The translations under genes and the position numbers were made by a program. 64,000 nucleotides of DNA, taken from the NCBI RefSeq assembly GCF_014645495.1, contig NZ_BMLV01000002.1, positions 239,191 through 303,190 on the forward strand. The letters are read 5' to 3'. The notes under the pieces are model-generated. The model worked only from the letters and a program-made list of their open reading frames with translations, searched no databases and had not been told where the DNA came from. Below, one piece after another: positions 18,084 to 25,248 of this stretch. This stretch comes from Cloacibacterium rupense (lineage in GTDB: Bacteria; Bacteroidota; Bacteroidia; Flavobacteriales; Weeksellaceae). Numbering within the stretch: position 1 is the stretch's first letter; each line of letters opens with the position of its first letter.

Positions 18084-18365
18084 TTATTCTTCAATAAAAG
18101 AAATCACAATTTCAGACGATAGGTGTAGTTTTTTGTGATGCACTTCTGCCCAAGAAAAGATTTCGTTCATACGCTGGAGTTCTTTTTTCAATGCAGGAAT
18201 TCTCGATTGGGCTATAGGGTCATCTTTACCAAAACGTTCAAGAGCACTAAAGTTTTTGAGTTCGTGAAATTTAATTTTGGTGGCAAAAACATTTTGCAAA
18301 ATTTCTTTGGCTTCTTCAGTCGTGAAGTTGCCCTCAATAAAAGTTAATTTTTCTGTATTATTCAT
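18084..18365 (-). CDS. Conserved 93-residue hypothetical protein
   Basis: This small soluble alpha/beta protein begins MNNTEKLTFIEGNFTTEEAK. It has KIKFHELKNFSALERFGKDD in the middle, and IPALKKELQRMNEI is probably a helix. It lacks a signal peptide or membrane segment. Similar short proteins occur in other flavobacteria as far as I recall, without a function. Its start overlaps the end of the small membrane-protein gene by eight bases, and its stop is one base from the zinc-ribbon gene, so the genes are tightly coupled. Confidence 0.75.
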   Translation of the reverse strand: MNNTEKLTFIEGNFTTEEAKEILQNVFATKIKFHELKNFSALERFGKDDPIAQSRIPALKKELQRMNEIFSWAEVHHKKLHLSSEIVISFIEE

Positions 18366-18534
18366 TTTTTTCTGTATTTTGAGTTGAAAATTTACGGATA
18401 CAATCGGCGCCTAAAACAATCGACAGTATGGTCAATAAATGGCTGTATAAGGTGTTTTTTATGATGATAGCCATCATTAAAAATAGGATGATAAGAACTA
18501 AAGAAACTGCTAGGCTAATGCTTTTGGCAATCAT
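18358..18534 (-). CDS. Small membrane protein, 58 residues
   Basis: Reading the minus strand from the ATG at 18534 gives MIAKSISLAVSLVLIILFLM followed by further hydrophobic residues, a short polar loop (NTLYSHL), a second hydrophobic stretch (LLTILSIVLGADCI) and a charged tail RKFSTQNTEKNE. Two membrane helices are likely. It starts 29 bases after the icd stop and overlaps the next gene by eight bases, filling what would otherwise be an unexplained gap in the operon. Function unknown. Confidence 0.65.
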   Translation of the reverse strand: MIAKSISLAVSLVLIILFLMMAIIIKNTLYSHLLTILSIVLGADCIRKFSTQNTEKNE

Positions 18535-18563
18535 AATTTTTTAATTAAATTTTGTTGATGTTT

Positions 18564-20000
18564 CTATTGCCCTTGACCAAGTGAGTACGCTGCTTTACCG
18601 TCAAACTCGTATAAATTTTCTGTTTTGATGGTATCGATGTTATGTAGTATTGCATTTTGCAACAAGTTTACCACATGCTCTTTGGTAACCGTCTGTTTTT
18701 CTTTAGGCTTGAATCTACATCTCCAATGGTCTGTACAAAAAGTTTCTTTAAAACCATCGGGCCAAACTTTTATCCCACGGTTGGTAATCATGCTTAAATT
18801 CATGTCGTAGGTTTCTATTTTTTTTATGGTTTCTGCCAGTTCGTTTGGATTCAACCCTTCCCAATGCACAAAAATGTCAACACCTACCAGTTGTTTATTC
18901 GCTGCAGGTTTTCTTTGGTACGGAGGAAGATGTAAAGCGGTATTATTGGCGTAAGACACCGCTTTTAGCAAGGCTGGCTTCTGACCTAAGTTGGCAATCA
19001 CTGCATCTGCAAATTCTTGGGTTCCTACTTTTTGTTTGCTAGTAGATTCTTTGTAAATATCGTAAGTATGAATACCATCCTCTAAGGTTTTTAGCCAAGC
19101 ATTTTGCACTTTTTCAGCAACTTCAGTTTGCCCGATATGATTTAGCATCATAATAGCCCCTTGTAATAAACCCGAAGGGTTGGCTACATTTTGGCCTGCT
19201 CTTCTAGGAGCCGAGCCATGTATGGCTTCAAACATAGAACATTCTTCTCCGATGTTGGCAGAACCTGCCAATCCTACAGAGCCTGTAATTTGTGCGGCCA
19301 CATCACTTAGTACATCCCCATACAAATTAGGCATGACAATCACGTCAAAAGCTTCTGGGGTATCTGCCATTTTAGCCGCTCCGATGTCAATAATCCAATG
19401 TTCGTTTTCAATTTCTGGATATTCTTTTGCAATTTCATCAAAAACCTGATGAAACAACCCATCGGTTTGTTTCATGATGTTGTCTTTGGTGAAGCAGGTC
19501 ACTTTTTTGCGATTTTGTTGTTTCGCGTATTCAAAAGCATATCGAACAATTTTTTCACAGCCGGGTCTGCTGATGAGCTTTAGGCATTGCACAACCTCAT
19601 CGGTTTGCTGGTGTTCTATTCCTGCATATAAATCTTCCTCATTCTCTCTAACAATTACAATATCCATTATAGGATGTTTGGTACTTACAAAAGGATGCAA
19701 ACTCATACAAGGTCTTACATTGGCATAAAGTCCTAGGAATTTTCTAGTAGTCACATTCAGGCTCTTATATCCTCCTCCTTGAGGTGTAGTAATGGGAGCT
19801 TTTAAGAAAATTTTGTTTCTTCTGATGATATCCCAAGACTCTGCAGATATGCCTGAAGTATTGCCTTCAAGATATACTTTTTCACCTACTTGTATTTCAT
19901 CAATCTCTAGCTGTGCACCTGCAGCAAAAATTATTTTCAGGGTAGCATCCATAATTTCTGGACCTATACCGTCCCCTTTAGCAATTGTAATTCTTTTCAT
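18564..20000 (-). CDS. icd: Isocitrate dehydrogenase, long Thermus-like form
   Basis: This 478-residue enzyme oxidises isocitrate to 2-oxoglutarate and CO2 in the TCA cycle, probably with NADP+. ITIAKGDGIGPEIM is the N-terminal signature. YKSLNVTTRKFLGLYANVRP holds substrate-binding Ser, Asn and Arg residues, with VRENEEDLYAGIEH after it. NLYGDVLSDVAAQITGSVGL carries the metal aspartates and EAIHGSAPRRAGQNVANPSG is the cofactor loop. The C-terminal 140 residues form an extra domain, as in the longer type II enzymes. It is first in an operon ending with sbtA. CO2 release by this enzyme may link it to the bicarbonate genes, but that is inference. Confidence 0.92.
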   Translation of the reverse strand: MKRITIAKGDGIGPEIMDATLKIIFAAGAQLEIDEIQVGEKVYLEGNTSGISAESWDIIRRNKIFLKAPITTPQGGGYKSLNVTTRKFLGLYANVRPCMSLHPFVSTKHPIMDIVIVRENEEDLYAGIEHQQTDEVVQCLKLISRPGCEKIVRYAFEYAKQQNRKKVTCFTKDNIMKQTDGLFHQVFDEIAKEYPEIENEHWIIDIGAAKMADTPEAFDVIVMPNLYGDVLSDVAAQITGSVGLAGSANIGEECSMFEAIHGSAPRRAGQNVANPSGLLQGAIMMLNHIGQTEVAEKVQNAWLKTLEDGIHTYDIYKESTSKQKVGTQEFADAVIANLGQKPALLKAVSYANNTALHLPPYQRKPAANKQLVGVDIFVHWEGLNPNELAETIKKIETYDMNLSMITNRGIKVWPDGFKETFCTDHWRCRFKPKEKQTVTKEHVVNLLQNAILHNIDTIKTENLYEFDGKAAYSLGQGQ

Positions 20001-20051
20001 AATGAGAGGTTTTAAATGTTAAAAAATTGACTTGGCAAATTTGGGAAATCA

Positions 20052-20086
20052 AATTCATAAATTTTTATTTATTTTTGTAATGAATT
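20052..20086. promoter_or_regulatory. Inverted repeat spanning the LysR-gene promoter
   Basis: AATTCAT and ATGAATT (seven-base arms, 21-base spacer) flank the -7 box of the LysR gene within the intergenic region shared with icd. LysR regulators usually bind such dyads and repress their own divergent promoter. AT-rich sequence makes chance matches fairly likely. Confidence 0.3.
20070..20077 (+). promoter_or_regulatory. -7 promoter box for the LysR regulator gene
   Basis: TATTTTTG matches TAnnTTTG, 24 bases before ATG 20102. No convincing -33 element was seen. Confidence 0.55.
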
Positions 20087-20101
20087 ATATAAAATATTTT
20101 T

Positions 20102-21025
20102 ATGCATTACACTTTAAATCAATTGCAGATTTTTCTGAAAACTGTACAGACACAGAGTGTTACTAAAGCTTCTGAAGAATTGCATCTTACACAGCCAGCG
20201 GTTTCGATACAATTAAGAAACTTTCAGGAGCAGTTTGACATTCCTCTTACAGAAGTGATTGGAAGGAAAATTTACATCACCGATTTTGGAAGAGAGATTG
20301 CAAAGGCGGCAGAAATTATCATCCAACAAATGCAATCTATCAATTATAAAACAATGGCTTATAAAGGTCAACTCACAGGAAGATTAAAAATTTCTGTAGT
20401 CTCTACTGGGAAATATGTAATGCCCTACTTTCTGAGCCAATTTATGCAACAGCATCCTGGAATAGAGCTACAGATGGATGTCACCAATAAACAGAAGGTC
20501 GTAGAAAGTTTAGAAAATAATGAGGTAGATTTTGCATTGGTATCAATACTTCCTAAAAATCTGGCGATAGAAAAAATAGATTTATTAGAGAACAAATTAT
20601 TTTTAGTAGGCAATACGATTGAAAAAATAGAGACCCAAGCGCATTTGAAAGATTTTTTTGAAAATCGTTCTTTAATATTCCGTGAAAAAGGCTCAGGCAC
20701 GAGACAAACGATGGAAAAGTTCATTGAAAAAAACAAAATCTCTGTTCTTAAAAAAATGGAGCTTACTTCTAATGAAGCAGTTAAACAAGCAGTATTGGCA
20801 GGTTTGGGCTATTCTATAATGCCTCTTATTGGCATTAGAAATGAGCTTACCTATAACGAATTACAAATTATTCCGGTAGATGAGTTGCCTATTGTCACCA
20901 ACTGGAGTTTGATTTGGTTGAAAGGTAAAAACCATGCGCCAGTCTCACTAGCTTTTTTAGAATATTTGCAGAAAGAAAAATCAGAAATTGCGCATGAAAA
21001 ATTCAGTTGGCACGAAAAATATTGA
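20102..21025 (+). CDS. LysR-family transcriptional regulator
   Basis: This 307-residue protein has the N-terminal helix-turn-helix LQIFLKTVQTQSVTKASEEL then HLTQPAVSIQLRNFQEQF (residues about 7-45). An effector domain follows with GQLTGRLKISVVSTGKYVMP near residue 85 and FREKGSGTRQTMEKFIEKNK near 195. The latter matches the CysB/CbbR-type ligand pocket. It is divergent from the icd-sbtA operon and upstream of serine acetyltransferase and carbonic anhydrase genes. It could control inorganic-carbon genes, as CbbR/CmpR do, or cysteine synthesis. The sequence alone does not decide. Confidence 0.88.
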   Translation: MHYTLNQLQIFLKTVQTQSVTKASEELHLTQPAVSIQLRNFQEQFDIPLTEVIGRKIYITDFGREIAKAAEIIIQQMQSINYKTMAYKGQLTGRLKISVVSTGKYVMPYFLSQFMQQHPGIELQMDVTNKQKVVESLENNEVDFALVSILPKNLAIEKIDLLENKLFLVGNTIEKIETQAHLKDFFENRSLIFREKGSGTRQTMEKFIEKNKISVLKKMELTSNEAVKQAVLAGLGYSIMPLIGIRNELTYNELQIIPVDELPIVTNWSLIWLKGKNHAPVSLAFLEYLQKEKSEIAHEKFSWHEKY

Positions 21026-21095
21026 GATTCCCAACAAAATAAAAAATGGGAAGGGCATGATGCTTATTCATAGTATTTCATACTTAGATTTTAAT

Positions 21096-21103
21096 TATTT
21101 TTG
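21096..21103 (+). promoter_or_regulatory. -7 promoter box for the serine acetyltransferase-like gene
   Basis: TATTTTTG matches TAnnTTTG and lies 30 bases before ATG 21134. Confidence 0.5.
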
Positions 21104-21133
21104 TTCAGTGATATGCACTAAAAAAATTTCCCA

Positions 21134-21694
21134 ATGAAAAAATACACTACCATCCAAAAAGATTTTTACAGAGAAAGCGGTCAATGGCTTTCGCCTTTTG
21201 AGATTTGGAGCAAGTGCATCAATCCAAATTTACACTACGTGTACCTTTTGAGAAAATGCCAGCAGCATAGAAAAAAATCTATTTTGGGAATTTTTTGGAG
21301 ATTTGTACTGAGACATCATCAAATAAAATACGGTTTTCAAATTTATCCTGAGACCCAAATAGGAGAAGGTTTTTATCTGGGACATTGGGGTACTGTGGTT
21401 ATTAATCCTAAAACAAAAATTGGTAGAAACTGCAATATTGCACAAGGCGTGACCATCGCACAATCTAACCGAGGAAAAAATGAAGGAGTTCCAGAAATAG
21501 GAGATGAAGTATGGATAGGGCCCAATGCAGTAGTAGTAGGCCACATTAAAATAGGAAATAACGTACTGATTGCTCCCAACGCTTATCTGAATACGGATGT
21601 ACCATCAGACTCTATCGTGGTGGGAAATCCCGCCCAAATTATCTCTAGAAAAGATGCTACAGAGGGCTACATCAATCATAAAATTTACTATTAA
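21134..21694 (+). CDS. Serine O-acetyltransferase-like beta-helix protein
   Basis: This 186-residue protein has an alpha-helical N-terminus and then hexapeptide repeats from about residue 65. GFYLGHWGTVVINPKTKIG, CNIAQGVTIAQSNRG and EVWIGPNAVVVGHIKIGNNV resemble the CysE active site, although the usual GVGG loop is absent. It ends with IVVGNPAQII. It is shorter than full CysE and resembles the Bacteroidota short forms placed in capsule or cysteine contexts. Either serine O-acetylation for cysteine synthesis or acetylation of a polysaccharide sugar is possible; no cysteine synthase gene is adjacent. Confidence 0.75.
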   Translation: MKKYTTIQKDFYRESGQWLSPFEIWSKCINPNLHYVYLLRKCQQHRKKSILGIFWRFVLRHHQIKYGFQIYPETQIGEGFYLGHWGTVVINPKTKIGRNCNIAQGVTIAQSNRGKNEGVPEIGDEVWIGPNAVVVGHIKIGNNVLIAPNAYLNTDVPSDSIVVGNPAQIISRKDATEGYINHKIYY

Positions 21695-21785
21695 AATTTT
21701 GTTAAAAAACAGATGAGTAAAAGTCCTTTTGTTTTTTTTATTAATTTTATAAAAAATTAGAATTATTCACTAAAAAAAATTAAAC

Positions 21786-22478
21786 ATGCCCCATAATTAT
21801 TATAAAATATTTGAAAACAACCAATTGTGGATAGAAAAAAAATTAGGCGACGATGCTGATTTTTTTAAAAATTTGTCTGAAGGACAATCTCCGGAGTATT
21901 TATACATAGGATGTAGCGATTCTAGAGTGGCAGCAGAGGAAATGATGGGGGTAGGGCCTGGTGAAATTTTTGTTCATCGAAACATTGCCAATGTGGTAAA
22001 TACTCTAGACATGAGTTCTACTGCAGTGATACAATACGCCGTGCAGCACTTGAAAGTAAAACACATTATAGTGTGTGGACATTATGGCTGTGGTGGGGTA
22101 AAAGCCGCTATGACTCCACAAGATTTCGGATTGATGAACCCATGGTTGAGAACCATTAGAGATGTATATCGACTGCACCAAGCTGAATTGGATGCTATAG
22201 AAGATGAACAAAAAAGATATGATCGATTGATAGAGGTCAATGTACAAGAACAATGCATCAATGTTATTAAAATGGCTGCAGTACAAGAAAGATACATTTT
22301 AGAACATTATCCCATAGTACATGGTTGGGTTTTTGACCTAAAAACGGGCAAAATAATAGACTTAGAAATAGATTTCGAAAAAATATTACATGACATTCAG
22401 AAGGTCTATGACCTCACCAATTCTGATTGGGTAATGAGTAGAAAAGACAACAAAAACCTAAACAACACCGAATTATAG
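21786..22478 (+). CDS. Beta-class carbonic anhydrase
   Basis: This 230-residue enzyme interconverts CO2 and HCO3-. Zinc ligands are Cys43 in GCSDSRV, with Asp45 and Arg47 as the catalytic pair, and His99 and Cys102 in CGHYGCGGVKAA. The order and spacing are those of plant-type beta-carbonic anhydrases. It has no signal peptide, so it works in the cytoplasm. It precedes a small membrane-protein frame and a SulP anion transporter, which together look like a bicarbonate supply unit. Confidence 0.95.
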   Translation: MPHNYYKIFENNQLWIEKKLGDDADFFKNLSEGQSPEYLYIGCSDSRVAAEEMMGVGPGEIFVHRNIANVVNTLDMSSTAVIQYAVQHLKVKHIIVCGHYGCGGVKAAMTPQDFGLMNPWLRTIRDVYRLHQAELDAIEDEQKRYDRLIEVNVQEQCINVIKMAAVQERYILEHYPIVHGWVFDLKTGKIIDLEIDFEKILHDIQKVYDLTNSDWVMSRKDNKNLNNTEL

Positions 22479-22783
22479 AAACTTTATTAAAATATATAGG
22501 CCTTGTTACGCTAGCCTTTTTTATCAATTTTACAGTTTTGCCAAGTATTGCTGTACTATTTGATTGGGAGATTTCTACCCTAAACAATACCATTTCTGAG
22601 GAAGAAGTTAAAAATAACGTGGCCAATTTTAATGAAAAAATCCCGCCTAAACCTTATAAAATATCAGATTACCTATTACAAAAGATTCATGTAAAGACTG
22701 AAAAAAACACCTTCAATCAAATGAATGCTTCTGTACGAATAAATCCATTTATTTCTATATTTTCCCCTCCTCCTGAAGTTTAA
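22472..22783 (+). CDS. Small membrane protein with no standard start codon, next to carbonic anhydrase
   Basis: The frame is open from 22442 to the stop at 22783. It encodes a basic start (KQHRIIETLLKY), one membrane helix (IGLVTLAFFINFTVLPSIAV), a soluble tail and the end SIFSPPPEV. No ATG or GTG precedes the helix; the first TTG (22538) would cut the helix in half. ATT at 22472 or ATA at 22475, both overlapping the carbonic anhydrase stop, are possible rare starts, and a -1 frameshift from the anhydrase gene is another option. Codon use and the clear helix argue for a real protein. Function unknown; it may anchor or assist the anhydrase or the transporter. Confidence 0.5.
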   Translation: MIETLLKYIGLVTLAFFINFTVLPSIAVLFDWEISTLNNTISEEEVKNNVANFNEKIPPKPYKISDYLLQKIHVKTEKNTFNQMNASVRINPFISIFSPPPEV

Positions 22784-22890
22784 TTATCCTAATGAAAATT
22801 ATTCATTATAAAATTGTAGGTCTTTTTTGCGAGATTGGAGCTTTCAGTCAAGCAAATATTTCAAATAAACGATTATAATTAAACTCAATT

Positions 22891-24480
22891 ATGAAAAATA
22901 AATCATCATTTTTTGCAGACATCAAACAAAATCTGCCCTCAGGATTGGTTGTGTTTTTAGTAGCTCTGCCACTATGTTTAGGAATAGCATTAGCATCTGG
23001 CGCCCCACCATTGTCTGGTATCATTGCTGGCATTATCGGTGGTCTGGTTATTGGTTTTATGAGCAATTCTCACATTTCGGTTTCTGGCCCTGCTGCAGGT
23101 TTAGCAGCCATCGTACTGGCTGGGATTACAGAATTGGGAAGTTTTGAACTTTTTTTGGTGGCAGGTATTATTGCGGGTGTTATTCAATTGGTTCTTGGTT
23201 TTTTAAGAGCAGGCAGTATCTCCAATTATTTCCCTAACAATGTGATTGAAGGCATGTTAGCAGGGATAGGCGTTATTATTATTCTGAAACAAATTCCTCA
23301 TGCTGTGGGTTATGATAAAGATTTTGAAGGGAATTTAAAAATATTTGACGGGTTCAATCTACAAACCTATCTTTCTGAATTAAGCGGTGCCATTTCACCA
23401 GGTGCTATTGTGATAACCTTAGTTTCATTAGGCATCCTATTAACTTGGGAAAAAGTACCAAGCCTCAAAAAATTAAAAATGCTCCCTGGTGCATTAGTAG
23501 CTGTCATTGTAGGGATATTGCTGAATGAAGCATTTAAAGGAAGTTCTTTAGAAATCTCAGAGGAACATTTGGTGAGTCTTCCTATCCCTCAAACTTCTGA
23601 GGATTTTAAAAATTTAATTACATTTCCCGATTTCACGGGTTTTTTGAATCCTAAAGTATGGCTTTTAGGGGCTACTATAGCTATTGTGGCTTCTATAGAA
23701 ACTCTTCTTTGCATAGAAGCAGCAGATAGAATGGATGTACACAAGAGAATTACCGATACCAACTTAGAACTGAAAGCGCAAGGAATAGGAAATCTAGTGT
23801 CAGCATTCATTGGCGGACTTCCAATGACTTCGGTAGTGGTAAGGTCTTCTGCCAATGCCAATGCAGGGGCTAGTAGCAAAACATCTGCCATCATTCATGG
23901 GGTTTTTATGTTAATTTGTGTGCTTAGCATTCCTTTTTTACTCAATAAAATCCCTTATGCCACGCTAGCTGCTGTTTTACTATTGGTAGGTTATAAATTG
24001 GCTAGCCCTTCTAAAATTAAACATTTTTGGGAAAAGGGGAAGTTTCAATTTCTTCCATTTATTGTGACATTAATCGCAGTATTTGCATTAGATTTGCTAA
24101 AAGGAGTAGGAATTGGTTTGGCATTTTCAATCTTTTATCTTCTTCAAGGGAACATGAAAAGAGCCTATTACTACAGCAGAGAAGAGCTAGAAGGCGCAGG
24201 TGAAATAAGAATAGATTTGGCTGAAGAGGTTTCGTTTCTGAACAAGGCAGCGATTAAAAAAACACTTAAAAATATAGAGCCCAACTCCAAAGTTTTTATC
24301 AATGCTAAAAAGACTTCATACATATCTGATGACATTTTAGAAATGATAGAAGACTTCGCCAACGTAAGGGCCAAAGAAGAAAATATAGAAGTGGTTTTAG
24401 AAGGCTTCAGAACTTCTTATAAAGAGTATGCCACAGACCAACATTCTCATATAAAAATCACTCATAAAAAAGCAATATAA
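22891..24480 (+). CDS. SulP family anion transporter, probably bicarbonate (BicA-like)
   Basis: This 529-residue protein has 10-14 membrane segments followed by a STAS-type cytoplasmic domain (about residues 420-520). LPSGLVVFLVALPLCLGIAL, SGIIAGIIGGLVIGF and SVSGPAAGLAAIV are the SulP signature. SIETLLCIEAADRMD and IGNLVSAFIGGLPMTSVVVR follow. SulP members carry sulphate, bicarbonate or dicarboxylates with Na+ or H+. With a beta-carbonic anhydrase directly upstream, bicarbonate is the favoured substrate, as in marine bacterial SulP-anhydrase pairs. A strong terminator follows the stop. Confidence 0.88.
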   Translation: MKNKSSFFADIKQNLPSGLVVFLVALPLCLGIALASGAPPLSGIIAGIIGGLVIGFMSNSHISVSGPAAGLAAIVLAGITELGSFELFLVAGIIAGVIQLVLGFLRAGSISNYFPNNVIEGMLAGIGVIIILKQIPHAVGYDKDFEGNLKIFDGFNLQTYLSELSGAISPGAIVITLVSLGILLTWEKVPSLKKLKMLPGALVAVIVGILLNEAFKGSSLEISEEHLVSLPIPQTSEDFKNLITFPDFTGFLNPKVWLLGATIAIVASIETLLCIEAADRMDVHKRITDTNLELKAQGIGNLVSAFIGGLPMTSVVVRSSANANAGASSKTSAIIHGVFMLICVLSIPFLLNKIPYATLAAVLLLVGYKLASPSKIKHFWEKGKFQFLPFIVTLIAVFALDLLKGVGIGLAFSIFYLLQGNMKRAYYYSREELEGAGEIRIDLAEEVSFLNKAAIKKTLKNIEPNSKVFINAKKTSYISDDILEMIEDFANVRAKEENIEVVLEGFRTSYKEYATDQHSHIKITHKKAI

Positions 24481-24481
24481 A

Positions 24482-24512
24482 CAAAATGCCTCGTCGTTTT
24501 CGAGGCATTTTG
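24482..24512 (+). terminator. Rho-independent terminator after the SulP gene
   Basis: Perfect 12-base arms CAAAATGCCTCG and CGAGGCATTTTG enclose a seven-base loop and are followed by eight T residues. It lies two bases past the stop codon. Confidence 0.9.
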
Positions 24513-24546
24513 TTTTTTTTAAAAGAAAGCTTAGTTCTTTATGGCA

Positions 24547-25110
24547 TTACTTGCCATTAAAAGTATTCATGGTATTATTCATTCCAGCAAAAACGAATGA
24601 GAGGCAAGCTTTGGAGAAAACATCTATTCTGTCCTGCAAGGTTTTCAGTTCTTCTTCATTCCATTTCCCGAGAACGTAATCCACCTGTTTTCCTTCGGAA
24701 AAATCAGCAGATATCCCGAAACGCAATCTGGCGTAATCTTGAGTTTGCAAGACTTCTTGAATGTTTTTCAACCCATTATGACCAGCATCAGAACCTTTTT
24801 TTCTCAAACGCAATGTTCCAAAAGGCAATGCCAAATCATCGGTAATCACCAATACATTTTCTAACGGAATATTCTCTTTTTGCATCCAAAAACGTACAGC
24901 ATTCCCTGAGAGATTCATATACGTATCTGGTTTTAAAACCAATACTTTTCTACCTTTGTATTTTCCTTCGGCGAGCCAACCGAAGTTGGCTGATTTAAAA
25001 GGAGCTTCTAAAGTATCTGCTATTTTTTCAGCCACTTTAAAACCGATGTTATGGCGCGTTTCCGCGTATTCTTCGCCTTTGTTTCCTAAACCTACGATTA
25101 AGTATTTCAC
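24547..25110 (-). CDS. pth: Peptidyl-tRNA hydrolase
   Basis: This 187-residue enzyme frees tRNA from prematurely released peptidyl-tRNAs. YLIVGLGNKGEEYAETRHNI holds the catalytic His near residue 20. KPDTYMNLSGNAVRFWMQ and VITDDLALPFGTLRLRKKGS, then DAGHNGLKNI, are the other family blocks with the catalytic Asp and substrate Asn. The GTG at 25110 gives the family's usual N-terminus; the TTG at 25155 lies within the promoter box. Confidence 0.95.
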   Translation of the reverse strand: MKYLIVGLGNKGEEYAETRHNIGFKVAEKIADTLEAPFKSANFGWLAEGKYKGRKVLVLKPDTYMNLSGNAVRFWMQKENIPLENVLVITDDLALPFGTLRLRKKGSDAGHNGLKNIQEVLQTQDYARLRFGISADFSEGKQVDYVLGKWNEEELKTLQDRIDVFSKACLSFVFAGMNNTMNTFNGK

Positions 25111-25152
25111 GTTTTTTATAATTGATAAGAGATGAGTGATGAAAGATTTTTG

Positions 25153-25160
25153 CAAAGATA
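25153..25160 (-). promoter_or_regulatory. -7 promoter box for pth
   Basis: TATCTTTG on the minus strand fits TAnnTTTG and lies 42 bases before the GTG start. It supports the short pth start. Confidence 0.6.
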
Positions 25161-25167
25161 ACTCAAC

Positions 25168-25242
25168 TTACTCATTGGTAAGTTACTGATTGGTAACTTA
25201 CTGGTTGGTAACTTACCGACTGGTAACTTACCGATTGGTTAG
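25168..25242. repeat. Five tandem copies of a 15-base repeat between mfd and pth
   Basis: Units of the form TTACTGATTGGTAAC repeat five times without spacers (starts 25168, 25183, 25198, 25213, 25228). They differ at a few central positions. Each unit is itself a partial inverted repeat, GTTACC/GGTAAC across unit borders. The array ends seven bases from the mfd stop and abuts the pth promoter. Confidence 0.9.
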
Positions 25243-25248
25243 CCAAAA

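Noticed and set aside
18084..18365. 93-residue protein considered as the PII-like partner SbtB of SbtA
   Set aside because: Size is near, but the PII T-loop and nucleotide motifs are absent and the predicted helices differ.
22440..22478. Programmed -1 frameshift from carbonic anhydrase into the membrane-protein frame as a firm call
   Set aside because: The C AAA AAC heptamer is a poor slippery site and no downstream stimulator structure is evident; kept only as one possibility.
25168..25242. Short regular repeats taken as a CRISPR array
   Set aside because: Units are 15 bases, directly joined without spacers, and no cas genes are near.
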